Translations under genes and position numbers: made by a program
Notes under the pieces: generated by a model
Databases searched by the model: none
Seen by the model: only the letters and a program-made list of their open reading frames with translations
Told to the model about the DNA's origin: nothing
DNA from: Parasitella parasitica
Lineage: Eukaryota; Mucoromycota; Mucoromycetes; Mucorales; Mucoraceae
Assembly (NCBI GenBank): GCA_025201805.1
Contig: MU619324.1
Coordinates: 50,490 to 103,681 of the forward strand
DNA length: 53,192 bases
Direction: 5' to 3'
In this document: positions 25,563 through 36,164 of the stretch, one piece after another
Layout of the letters: each line of letters opens with the position of its first letter
Numbering within the stretch: the stretch's first letter is position 1

Positions 25563-26548
25563 CTACACACTTGGAGCAAAATATTTTGGCATGGATTCCC
25601 AAACAGTTTCAGGTTTGTTCCAGTAAATAAACTGAGAGCAGATCCTTTGCTTATCTGCAGGAACAAGAGAGAAATGTCGCTCTAAGCCTTTCTCTTGACG
25701 CATGAAAAACGCATCTGTCTTTCTCAATCGGGTTGCAGGGCAAAAATCATTTTTTCCGTCTCCTGTATACGCAATCTTTTTGAGAGACCCGCCACCACCA
25801 TACCGTTCGATGATCTGATCCAACTCCTTTCCTTTGCAGATATTAAGTGAACATAGATTCTGGCAATTATGCTGTGGTGCAGAGGCAGAGATATAGCGTT
25901 GAACCCGAAGTCTTCCCTGGCCATCTTTGTAGCTTGGATTTGTAACTATTTCCGTGACACAGTCGCTCACGTTGTATGCCTTATGGATCGCAATACAGTT
26001 AGAATATAATAACACCCTCCCTCTCTCTCTCTTTTTTTTTTTTGCTTACATTTAGGATTGTTTCGATATAAAATGTATTTGCGTCTGAGAGCAAAATGAC
26101 AGGTACATTTCTTGATTTCAAATCCATCAGCACATTGCGCATCTCTTCCGTCTATCAAGAGTGTGAAAACGGCTGTTTTGTAGCGCAATATACATTACTT
26201 ACAAATGGAATGTTACTCAGTGCGGCAGCTATGTCATCAATGGTAAATCCAGCCTCTTGTAATCTGCATAGAGCATGGTCCCTGTATGTAAATAAATAGA
26301 TCAGTAGAAATGTTTTGGGTTTATTTAAAACCACTCACATTAGATCTGTCCATTGAATTTCAAGTCTTTTGTCACACACTTCTTGCCAAATCTCGGGCGA
26401 AAGACTATGAATGGTCCAATAGTCGCTGTCCTGCTCAATAAGCGACCTTGATAACAGACTGTGTAAAAGATCACTGGGATTCCCGAGATGTCATTCCGTT
26501 TGAAACTTACCAGTCAAAATCAAATACAGCTATATTTTCCACTACCAT
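25563..26548 (-). CDS. HAD-superfamily PHOSPHO-type phosphatase
   Basis: Five exons: 26548-26511, 26446-26339, 26281-26203, 26151-26050 and 25979-25563, giving 247 aa, the normal size for the family. HAD motif I is DFDWS (D10 nucleophile, D12), motif II is in VILLSDANTFYI, the motif III lysine is in NICKGKEL, and motif IV is GDGKNDFCPA (182-191). These match the PHOSPHO1/PHOSPHO2 and plant phosphoethanolamine/phosphocholine or pyridoxal-phosphate phosphatase group; the substrate cannot be read from sequence. No signal peptide is seen, so it is probably cytosolic. The start codon is the first ATG before VVENIAVFDFD. It shares a 264-bp divergent promoter with NTH1. Confidence 0.9.
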
Positions 26549-26812
26549 AAAAAGGAAGAAGAAAACGAAAACGAAACAAAGAGAAAAAGAGAAAAAGAAA
26601 AGATGGACTAAAATAAAATCACAACTTATGCGGTTCTTTTTATACAATCCATAATACGATGAGTCTACAGCAGCATGTGTCATCTTGCATCTTTGAAAGC
26701 CAGTTGCTCTCTACTTGCAACTTTTTTTTTTTTTTACGGTACCCTTCTTTGTAACATACAAACCAACCAAAAGCCAATTCGATTGACCGTGGAGAAACTT
26801 TATCGTGGAATA
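26549..26812. promoter_or_regulatory. Shared divergent promoter of the phosphatase gene and NTH1
   Basis: 264 bp between divergent start codons. It contains a purine-rich block (about 26550-26610) and an 11-13 nt T run near 26720-26733. If NTH1 used an upstream in-frame ATG (26675), part of this would be coding. Confidence 0.55.
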
Positions 26813-27757
26813 ATGTCTGTTCGTCGGAGCCCAAGGAAAACGCACGTTGCTGCCGTTGCAAAAGACGAAATGTCCTCAATCACAAATGTGAAACGACCCA
26901 TCAAGCAAGACCCAGATGCGGCATTTGCATCCATTAAAAAGACCAAGATACAAGCCGTCAAGAAAGAAGAAAACCCAGGACATGGCACATTGCTTTCAAA
27001 CCGCAAAGATACCATGGAACCACCTCCAAATTGGAGCATAGTCTATGATTTATTAGAAGCACTACGCCAAAGGGAAAAGGCGCCAGTGGACACCATGGGA
27101 TGTGAGAGGTTAGCGGAGAAGACGGCTGCGCCAATTGTCCAGAGATTTCAGACGCTAGTTGCTCTTATGCTATCATCACAGACAAAGGACACTGTGACCA
27201 GTGTGACAGTACGAAAATTACAAGCAGAGCTACCAGGAGGCCTGTGTCTGCAAGATATACTCGATATAGATGTAATGACGTTGAACAGCATGATCGCCAA
27301 AGTCGGCTTCCACACAAAGAAGGCGTCCTACCTCAAACGCACAGCTGAAATACTACGAGACCAGTATAATGGAGACATTCCAGACAACATAGACAGTCTA
27401 ACATCGCTACCAGGAGTTGGGCCGAAAATGGGATACTTGACATTGCAAGTAGCGTGGAACAAGAATATGGGTATTGGAGTAGATGTGCATGTTCACAGAA
27501 TATGCAATCGATTGGGCTGGGTCAAGACAAGCACGCCTGAAAAAACTAGGGAAAGCCTTGAATCTTGGCTGCCAAAAGATAAATGGAGAAGCATCAACCC
27601 AATTATGGTGGGTTATGGACAGATTGTATGTTTGCCTAGAGGTCCCAGATGTGATATCTGTCCTGTGAGTCAATACTGTCCATCGTCAGAAGTAAAGAAA
27701 GTTGTCAAGAAAATTAAAAAGGTTGAATCCGTCTATTTTAAAGACAAAGAATTGTAG
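26813..27757 (+). CDS. NTH1: Endonuclease III homologue, DNA N-glycosylase/AP lyase
   Basis: A single exon, 314 aa. The helix-hairpin-helix is LPGVGPKMG with the Schiff-base lysine at K205, followed by the catalytic aspartate D224 in GVDVHVHRICNRLGW. The [4Fe-4S] cluster motif C-x6-C-x2-C-x5-C is complete at C273, C280, C283 and C289. The basic N-terminus (SVRRSPRKT) may be a nuclear or mitochondrial targeting sequence. The enzyme removes oxidised pyrimidines and nicks the AP site in base-excision repair. The frame stays open to an ATG at 26675, but that extension is hydrophobic and lies in the promoter region, so the start at MSVRRS is preferred. Confidence 0.95.
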   Translation: MSVRRSPRKTHVAAVAKDEMSSITNVKRPIKQDPDAAFASIKKTKIQAVKKEENPGHGTLLSNRKDTMEPPPNWSIVYDLLEALRQREKAPVDTMGCERLAEKTAAPIVQRFQTLVALMLSSQTKDTVTSVTVRKLQAELPGGLCLQDILDIDVMTLNSMIAKVGFHTKKASYLKRTAEILRDQYNGDIPDNIDSLTSLPGVGPKMGYLTLQVAWNKNMGIGVDVHVHRICNRLGWVKTSTPEKTRESLESWLPKDKWRSINPIMVGYGQIVCLPRGPRCDICPVSQYCPSSEVKKVVKKIKKVESVYFKDKEL

Positions 27758-27943
27758 TATGTAGCTATTAAAGGATAATTTGATTTAGAAAATACATTTG
27801 CTGGACACTGCTGTCATAAGTTGTGAATTAGACGGGAATTTAGAGGAATGAGTAGACAATTAGTTTCGTTCGTAATCTTCATACAAAACTCGCAAATTTT
27901 TGTATTCCTTATCTTCTTTTCTAATATTACATATATACATTCA

Positions 27944-29125
27944 ATGGAGTCCTCACGAAAGAGATTACTGGATCTACTAATTTTGAAAAAAGAAGAACTA
28001 AAAAATAAAAAGGCAAGAAAACAGCAAAGTCATCCAACAAAAAAAAGAGCTGTGGCAGATGCACAACCTGAGCAACTTGAGAAAAGTACCTAATATACTA
28101 GAAATGCTCTACGATATGCGTGATCTCAGTACTGATTGTGCATTCGTATAGAACAAGGATCTCTTAGGAAGGAACAAGAAGGTAAGCAGGAATCGACCAG
28201 TAACCCAAGGAAGGAGGAGGAGGAGCGCCAGAAAGAAAAAGTTATAAAATCAGATGCAACTGTACCAGAGAGCGGTGAAATGCAGCAAGAGAAGCAGAAA
28301 GAAAGCACCAAAAAGAAACCAGACAATAAAGCTATTAAAGATCAATCATCATCGGATATTTCTACGGGAACAGAGCGTGATAGTAGTGATGATATCTGGA
28401 TTCAGGGCAAAGACAAAGAAAAAACTATTCATCAGCAGGGCCACGAAAAACAAGAGCTTGAGCAAAATCATTCCGCAGAGGAAAGTAGGAGCAAAATTGA
28501 CAAGCCAAACAAATCTGAGCACCAAGAAGAACCAGAACAACACAAAGAGAAACAAGAGCATCATCAACAGAGTGATCATCAACAGAAACAGGGTCAGCAT
28601 GAGGAGCACGAGCAAGACAAGCATCAGGAAAACAAACAGCAACATCAACAGGAGAAAAAACCTGACGAGCAAGACAAGAAGCAACATGGGCATGACGAGC
28701 AAGTAAAACACGCTGGGACGGAACAAGACACTATGCAAGAGGAACGTGCAAAACAGAAGGATCAGAAAGACGCTCGTCCAGCACAAGATGATACTGCTAT
28801 CAAGCAACAGCATAATACCGAACAGCCATCAAACGAGTTGTCATGGCAACCAGATCAGGCACCATCACTGCAATTTACAGAGGGCAATTTACTTCAGACT
28901 GAGGAGCAATTTAATATGGATCAAGTAAAAACGGCTGCTGTAGAATCATTTTTCGAAGGTTATGGTATCGCAGCAGGACATGCCGAAGATGAATTTGGAG
29001 GTTTAGGCTTAATTGGCGTATTTGAAGAAAGTAGTGCAAGCTCATTAGACGCTTCATGTAGACTGAACATATTGGCCATTATATCTGTTTTAATGCTTTA
29101 CTACTTTTTTATACATAAAAAATAA
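27944..29125 (+). CDS. Low-complexity K/E/Q/H-rich tail-anchored membrane protein, unknown
   Basis: Two exons, 27944-28085 and 28152-29125, giving 371 aa. The N-terminus (MESSRKRLLDLLILKKEEL) is a short charged helix. Most of the middle is lysine, glutamate, glutamine and histidine repeats without a fold. A more ordered segment of about 100 residues follows (QPDQAPSLQFTEGNL, VKTAAVESFFEGYGIAAG, FGGLGLIGVFEES). One hydrophobic helix (LNILAIISVLMLYYFFI) ends at HKK, four residues after the membrane, so it is a predicted tail-anchored protein of ER, outer mitochondrial or peroxisomal membrane. I recognise no family. Codon use matches its neighbours. Confidence 0.75.
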
Positions 29126-29135
29126 AGATTTGTAG

Positions 29136-30057
29136 CTAATCTCTGCTATGAGGTGGCTCAACAGTTGTTGCATCGCTGTCTTTCAAATGAGGTACATGCC
29201 TTGCGTTACTTGCTGCTGTTCCATTATCGACTTCGTTCGGTACTTGTCTAAATCCTGTTGCACTATAAGGCTCAACAGTGGGAGATGACAATGAATCAGA
29301 CGCAGCTACACTATCATTTCCAGAGTAAAATGCTTGTTGTGGATAAATAGTCGTTACAACATCGTCGTAATATCCTCCCCCATCCTGGTAATGCTTGGAT
29401 TCTCTGCCATCGCCTTCTCTTTCTCCTATATGGGCTAACGGTGCAACTAAATGTCTTGGTGCTGGTGATAATGATGTGATGCCTGTAGCACCAGCGCCTT
29501 CGATACCAGCAGAAGAATGACGCTGATGACCTCTGTAATAGGAATCATCATCATCATTGACAAGATCGTTTTTCTGTTGCTCTCTTTTTCTCTTTTGTGA
29601 TCGACGCATAAAGAAAAACACCAAGCCTATGCCGAATTAATTTTCATGGTGTGTGTATGTATATATACCAGTCTAGAGAACTTTACCAATTAATGCAATA
29701 AAAGCAACACCACCAACGACACCACCTACGATGGCACCTATATTTACTTCCCCGTCCCCTCCACTGCCGCTGTGATCTGCTCCTGATTGATCATTACTGT
29801 TGTTATTATTGTTGGTGCCCTTATTTGTTGGATACAGCGTTGAATCGCTCCCAGGGACCGACGAATAGCTTGGTACATATGAGTACGATGTAGCTGTTTG
29901 GGTATAAACTACGGTACCAGCCGCAGTGATGGTAATATGAACGACACTTGTAGCATCAGCCTGCCGTTTAGCAATTGAGACTGGCTTCGTCGGTGACAAG
30001 ACACGATTCTGACCAAAAATGTCAGCAGATGTAAAATGAGCGATATGTTCCTACCAT
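29136..30057 (-). CDS. Single-pass Ser/Thr-rich surface-protein candidate (Skg6/Axl2-like TM)
   Basis: Exons 30008-29687 and 29626-29136 are well supported: the 60-bp intron falls inside the TM helix and rejoins it in phase. The predicted outer part is rich in Ser, Thr, Tyr and Asn. The TM is glycine-rich (GAIVGGVVGGVAFIALIG) and is followed by a basic RRSQKRKR stop-transfer sequence and a disordered cytosolic tail of about 150 residues. This layout resembles fungal wall-sensor or Skg6-type proteins. The N-terminus is uncertain. The frame has no ATG; the only phase-correct start is ATG at 30057-30055 lying directly against a 46-bp intron (30054-30009), and it gives no signal peptide. A dibasic KR sits near the N-terminus. 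Total 271 aa in this model. Confidence 0.6.
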
Positions 30058-31007
30058 TGATTATTTATAGCTGATCAATAATATAAAAAGGAGAAAGAGA
30101 GCCAAGATAAAGAAAAACTTTCATTTTTAAAGTTGTCATCTAATTGCTTTCCCCTCCCCCGCCCCCGCCCCCCCTCCCCAATGCTTTCTTGGAAACTCGG
30201 ATATGTGATTCATCGGAGCCACTCCGTTTCAGTGCGGAAGTAGTGATGTTTGTAAACCGAGGTAGATAATCTTTTGCATACATTACACAGCTCATTACAT
30301 CTCGATTCAATGAGACTGGTTGCTATGAAGAAGTAATGAATTCCTTTCTACTTGAAAAAAAAAAAAAAAAAAAAAAAAAATTGTTGGCCATCTGCTTCTA
30401 TAAATAAGAAAGGGTGATTCTGTGCAACTGTAAACTGAAACCAGCGCATTCACTTGGCATCTGGATGATTGGCATTTATTAATTAAAAAAAAAGGTAGTT
30501 GCTGTTCTGTATACAGACCTTTCTTTTGAAATTTCATGTAAATTTCTAATTAAATATGATATAATACATGTTTTTGGACTCAATTCAAATGACAAAGGTC
30601 AAGAAACTTTGGTCAATTGCTTTGGATTGTCTTGGCAAACTGTCCATCTTGTGCAAACTGTTGTGGGCATGCAAACATGTAGTTTTTGCAAAAAAAAAAA
30701 AAAAAAATCTTTTCTGTTAGCCAGTGTGCATGCAAACGTCTGAAATACTTTTCATGTCTAAATGCAAACATTCTTGCATTAAGGTTACAAATCCAACAAT
30801 AGCGTCGTTGTAACTGTATTTGAAATAATCGTGTAGCAACAAATGTCACAGTGTTACAAACAAAAGACAAGCGACCGGTGTACAACAGAAATCACGGGTT
30901 TGATCAAGATTAAGAAAGCACTTTTAAGCTTATCAAAAGATATCGTTTGCACACGTGCCCTCACGCACCTTGGAGTTTAACGACTAAAAATTAGCTTTAT
31001 TGCTGTA
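30058..31007. other. Intergenic region, no gene seen
   Basis: About 950 bp. It contains a C-rich block at about 30153-30178, A-runs at about 30355-30380 and 30690-30708, and the 3' end of the TBC gene. The short ORFs have no recognisable content. Confidence 0.5.
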
Positions 31008-32373
31008 TCATTGCATCTCGCTTTCTTCAAATAGTTGTCTTTCCATTGTTTCGTGTCGCAAATTATAGGCCTCTGCAAGTATCTAAATAAAGAAATTAAA
31101 CGACGATCCATTATCAACATTATAATAGCTGCTTACAGGCTGCATGTCCATACAAGGCAGACGAAGTAGCATGGTCCGGATTTCGGATTGCTCAAGATCT
31201 TCTAGGTTCTCTCTGGCATTTCTTAATATAGCTAAAGAAAGAGAGTCAATATTCCACTTTCAAATCGAGCGTTTTCTGCTGAATTTACCAAGACAAACAA
31301 AAGGGTGGAATTCTAACGGATCAGGCATTGCAAAATAAGAGTCTAATCGAGCAAATGAGATGTGAATCCAACAGCCAAAAAAAAAAAAAGCACACAAATT
31401 ACCCCATAACCGAACAAGATTTGCAAATTTCATCTCTTTCGATAGCAAATATTGCAGCCAAGATGTTGTGAATTCATTCAGATCGACTTCTTCCTCTTCA
31501 AAGTAATTTCGTCTGGGAGAGTAGTACAAGAATTAGTTGGTTGGAGATTACAAGACATCACGCGGTTCGAGAGAAATACTCACAAATCTGGTAAAACGTA
31601 TCGAAAAAGCGTCATGAAATTCGCAACATGCTTTTTCACCGTATTACTGGTATCATATTCATCCACTGTATATTTAAAAAGCATCAGTTATCTAGTATTA
31701 CATTGCAACACTTGTCAAACTCATACCAATAGCCTGCATCAATCTTTCAAAGCAAAAATAAGCATCACACTCCTTTTCAAGTGTATATATAAACGGTGCA
31801 CTCAACGTAATAAGAGCAGGGTGATATTCTACATCTCGATTTGTGTTTAAGAATGCTGTAATAATATTTGTAAATCTTTCCGCGTAGTGTTTGCCGGCTA
31901 ACTCAGGTGTTCGTAGTTGATATCGAGACACTTCGCCCCGAACTTTCCTAGCTAGATCTGGATCAGTTTTGTCGATTTGATCGTATTCTTCACTTCTGGC
32001 CTTGGAACTGGTCAATTCTTTGGCTGTTTATACAAGCATTTTTAACATCAAGCTTTGCTCAAAATGTCATACTAAACACATATTTACATCGATCTGCTTG
32101 CTCTACACCCAGGAGAAACTTCCAAACTTCCTGAATTTACCAAAAAGACATATTAGATTTACTGCAGCAGAGGCAAAGGATATTTGTTACCCCGCGTAAT
32201 TCATTAGGAACACCATGTCGAGCTAATATCCGCAGTCTTTCAAGATCTACATAGACTTCAGATTGCAAAATTTCATTGAAATCGTTCAATATAGACAGGG
32301 CTTCATCTTGCTGCATATTATTTTGATATAATTGCTGTCTTTGTCGAGTAACGTTAGACTGAAGTTGAAGCAT
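31008..32373 (-). CDS. TBC-domain (RabGAP-fold) protein with non-canonical catalytic motifs
   Basis: Eight exons: 32373-32191, 32130-32088, 32023-31727, 31665-31584, 31512-31403, 31342-31289, 31231-31137 and 31082-31008, giving 312 aa, essentially only a TBC domain. The fold motifs are RHGVPNELRGEVWKFLLG (residues about 52-69), DAYFCFERLM, VRLWDSYFAM and FHPFVCLAILRNARE. Canonical TBC GAPs use IxxDxxR and YxQ. Here the first reads V103-R-G-E106-V-S-R109 (Asp to Glu) and the second position reads Y142-H-P, with no glutamine. The domain may act as a scaffold or use an altered mechanism; the loss is read directly, the consequence is inference. All eight exons keep phase. I cannot assign the subfamily. 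Confidence 0.85.
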
Positions 32374-33169
32374 ACGGTGTATAGCGGAAGAAATTTACTG
32401 TCAAGGGAAAAAGAAAGTAAGAAGAGATAAAGAGAAAAAAAAAATTTGACTCCTGCTGAGACAAAGAACAAGAAGAAACAGGGACTTTTAAAACCATTCA
32501 ATTCAATGGAAAAAATATCGGACGGGAGAAGGTAAATTCAAATAATTATCAGGCTTTTATTTACCCTGTTGTACTACTTGAAGCCTCTTCCGTCGGTCTT
32601 TATCCTTGTCATGCCATAAGATCAAGAAAAAAAAAACAGGCTAAAATTGCTCAAATGAATTATCAAGTAAATATTTGTAAACATGCACTATATTAACTGC
32701 TGCTTGTCCCTATGCAGAAAATACCAAATTCAACAGACAGGAGCGCATATTTATTGTCGTCTTTAAGCCTTATGTAATCTATGAATATTTCGCGCAACCC
32801 CCTCCGCTCCCCCCCCCCCCTTTTTCTCAGAAAGAAATTTATGGTTCGCGAATATGATTCAATTCATGACATAGTAGATAAATGAAATGCGATTAGATTT
32901 CATCATACAGACCTAGTTGCTGTGTGGATATATGTTTGAGAACTACCTTTCTCTTTGGAATACCAATACACAACTATCGCTTGCGCAAAGTATCTCTATT
33001 TTGAATAATTTATGGACTCTTTAGTTGTTACAATCGACGAAACAAATTTGGGCCAATGAAAATAAAATTTGGTTATTCCAAAATTGAATTGGACACGGAT
33101 GCGAAAGCGGGACGCGATTGTAGCTTTTCAAGATTTCTTACCTCGTAAAACCTTTTAAGCCGTCAACTT
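32374..33169. other. Intergenic region upstream of the TBC gene
   Basis: About 800 bp: the TBC promoter, a C12 run at 32809-32820 and the edge of the mobile-element island. No gene seen. Confidence 0.5.
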
Positions 33170-33833
33170 ACCAAAGTGAGTCGAGGCAACCACATTGGAG
33201 GTGGCGTGTTGTCTTTGAAAGACATTGGGGTGGCCATTACCACTCCAGATCGAAGTGAAAATGATAAAACATTCTTTTGCAGCGGAAACATCACGATTGC
33301 ACCAAATATTGCAAGTGGTACAATTCAATACTCGGTGGATTCGTTTGGCATTTTCACCTTCGCCGGATGTTTTAAAGCAAGGGTTGCCGATCTACAAGGA
33401 TTCTGTTTAAAACATGTGATATATTACTAATCTTGGAGGCTTTACGCTCATTTAAATCTCCAAGTAGCAATTCTCCAAGTCTGCCTTTATGCTGCAATTT
33501 CCCATATATCTTATTAGAGACGCCGTGTCTAAGATCTTTGAACTTCATGTCGTCTTTGTTGTTGAAGCCATCGCCGTAGATCACAAAAGGCATTTTCTTG
33601 TGATCACATCCTTCGAAGCATACCAAACGCTTTTTGCCCCTACTGACACAGATAGAGCCGTTCCTGAATCTGAGTTTAACAAAGCGACCGTTGTGGTCAT
33701 ATCTATTCTTATTGAAGAGAATTTCTTCCCGTATAATTTGGAATGTGTATTCTTTAAATATGGAAGATCATCTCTGTTCTCTCAATATATAGGACACAAC
33801 GAAATGTTGTGTATATATGTTATTTTAATGTAA
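33170..33833 (-). pseudogene. Decayed Fanzor-like (eukaryotic TnpB/OrfB) C-terminal fragment
   Basis: Read on the minus strand, about 33800-33375 encodes a continuous fragment with VCFEGCDHKKMPFVIYGDGF and GELLLGDLNERKASK, the pattern that precedes the last RuvC motif in fungal TnpB-like proteins. Further down, at about 33272-33320 but in a different frame, comes CTTCNIWCNRDVSAAKN, matching the zinc-ribbon end and the RuvC-III aspartate of Fanzor/TnpB nucleases. A stop after about 33375 and the frame change show that it is broken. The N-terminal half with RuvC-I is not found, so it is a 5'-missing, frameshifted relic. The assignment rests on motif recognition only. Confidence 0.6.
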
Positions 33834-33887
33834 TTAAGACTTACTGAACATAGCAAAATCTGAAAAATAATCAAAGATGCATAAAAC

Positions 33888-34687
33888 TCGGATATGTTGT
33901 AGTTTGACATAAAAGAAAAAAAGATTTTGGCTCAAGGTTGTGTCTTTGTCGCTTAATAGTTTGCAAAGATATCAGAAATTGCATTATACGCCTCTAAGCG
34001 GTGGAAAAAGGTAATATTTCAGATTTGGTGATAATTCTTTCATCCAAAAATGAAGTTATACAAAAATGATTTTTGACCCCATATTATGCAGTATCTCAGC
34101 TATCGATTCATATTAAGACATACCCAAATTACCTATTAGCATAATGCTTTGCTCCTCAATTGAAAATAGGTGGTGGTGCACTCATTGACAGCAACTGAAT
34201 AGGCTGTAGATTCAATCTCAGCACTGTGTGTCCATTTGGCCCAAACCAGATTCGCAGTTTTTTTTGCATAGTTCATTGCTGGATATCTCAAGAAAGTAAT
34301 AGGTATATCGGATATGCATTCTAAATGTTTTATAACAATAAATAAATTCTGCATCCAGCCATGTAAATTACAAGGCTATTCAAACATATTTTCTTATTAC
34401 CAATTTTCAAATATTCAAAAAACGCCCTTTTTGATAGTTTTTGAAAAAAATCAAGCATATGTTGAGCAAATTCAGCTCTATAAAGTTGACCAAACAAACC
34501 ATCCTGTCAATATCTACACGTCAATATTTTGTTCAAGACTGTAGCTTTAGTATTTCTGCCAAAAATTAAAATTTTGTCTCGACCAAAACCAATCAACATT
34601 TTTTCGTCCCTAGACTTACAGGGCCAAAATGGAGCCATTCAAAAGGGTAAAAAACCATACTGTTTTTCGCCATTATCTCGCTCAAAC
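33888..34687. repeat. 0.8-kb dispersed repeat, copy 1
   Basis: Direct repeat of 35376-36160. Shared blocks in order include GATTTTGGCTCAAGGTTGTG, GCTTAATAGTTTG, TATCTCAGCTATCGATT, CTCAAGAAAGTAATAGGTAT, TTACCAATTTTCAAATATTC and TTTTTCGCCATTATCTC. Divergence is substantial (many substitutions and short indels), so the copies are old. Short ORFs inside are not conserved. It probably belongs to a mobile-element family of this genome. Confidence 0.85.
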
Positions 34688-35375
34688 ATTGACATTTTTT
34701 AACCAAACAAAAACCATTCCGTAGCTATCTTGTAGCTCTATGTTTACATTGCTATATTATGTATCTTTAAATACTATTTTTTGCTTTGAAAATTACAAAA
34801 ATAAATCAAGCCTCTGCTAAAAACATATGAAAAAATATTTTTTTCGACATATTTATCTAAAAACTTATACATCTAGTAGAGAATCAAGTTTTACAAAGAT
34901 TTTAATAATAACTAAAGTCAAAGTGGTTTAGTGGTTTTTTGAGAAGCAGGCGGACAAAGTTTAGCGTAAAAAGACAAAATTGGCCCAAGCTTGTCGAATT
35001 CGAGCTTAAACACAACATGGTTTATACCAGTAGGTGTACCAAAACGCGCTTTATTACTTTACTTAGAAACTTGAACTTGGTTTAGTTGCAAAATAGGGTA
35101 CTTGTTATAGGACCATATGCTGTAAAAATTGGAAAATATCTGCAAAATTTGGTTTTGGGAATATCTTGACAGCAAAGATAGATATCGAGAATCGAAAGAC
35201 GTAGTGAGATACAGTTATCATACCAGTACTTGGATGTGTACTTGCTTTGGACCTCAAATCCGTACCTAAAAATGACCCTGAAGGTTGACCCAAAGTTGAA
35301 AAGTGAAAATCGAATATGAGGTTTGGGGTCCAAACAGAGCAAAATGAGAAAAGTGGTGATCAGTGGATGATAGTT
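34688..35375. other. Spacer between the two 0.8-kb repeats
   Basis: AT-rich DNA. Minus-strand ORFs overlap in two frames at 35082-35342. Neither has recognisable domains, and they lie between two decayed repeats, so I treat them as mobile-element debris. Confidence 0.4.
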
Positions 35376-36160
35376 GGGTATGTTGTAGAATGGTGTAAAA
35401 GAACAGGATTTTGGCTCAAGGTTGTGTGTCTATTGCTTAATAGTTTGTAAAGATATTAGAGATTGCAAATAGATGCCTTTAAGCGGAGAAAAGGGTGATA
35501 TTTCAGATTTGCTAATATTTATTTCATCCATAAATGAAGGTATATAAACATGGCTTTTTTGAGGCCGTATTATACAGTATCTCAGCTATCGATTAATATC
35601 AAGAAATAACCAGATTGCTTATAGAGTTCAAGTTTTGTTCCTCAATTGAGAATAAGAGGTGGACTCATTTACAGCAACAAAACAGGCTGTAAATTGAATC
35701 TCAGCAGTGTGTCTCTATTTGGCTCCAAACCAGATTCGAGGATTTTTTGCATACTTCATTGTTACATATCTCAAGAAAGTAATAGGTATGTCGGGTAGGT
35801 ATACAAAGTGTTTTATGACAATAAAGAAATTATGCATCTTTTCATATACATTACGAGGCTATAAAAACAATTTTTTTTTATTACCAATTTTCAAATATTC
35901 CTTTTTTGATAGTTTATTAGTAAAATCAGATGAATTTTGAGCAAATCCGACTCTATAAACTTGTCCAAACGAATCATCATCTCAATACCTACACATGAAT
36001 ATCTTGTTTATGACTGTAGCTTTATTATTTCTGCCAAAACATGAAATTTTGTCTTGACCAAATTGAATCTACAATTTTTCGGCCCTATGACAGAGGGCCA
36101 AAATGAAGCCATTCAGAAGGGTAAAAATCGATTCCGTTTTTCGCCATTATCTCCCTCAAA
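35376..36160. repeat. 0.8-kb dispersed repeat, copy 2
   Basis: Direct repeat of 33888-34687 at an offset of about 1.49 kb, colinear over its full length. It ends within CGCCATTATCTCCCTCAAAT, immediately before the gene relic at 36165. Confidence 0.85.
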
Positions 36161-36164
36161 TTTT

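Noticed and set aside
26675-26812. Upstream extension of NTH1
   Set aside because: Hydrophobic, Phe-rich translation across a T run. The family N-terminus fits MSVRRSPRK better.
35082-35342. Overlapping minus-strand ORFs between the repeats
   Set aside because: Two frames are equally open and the region is flanked by decayed repeats. Treated as mobile-element debris.
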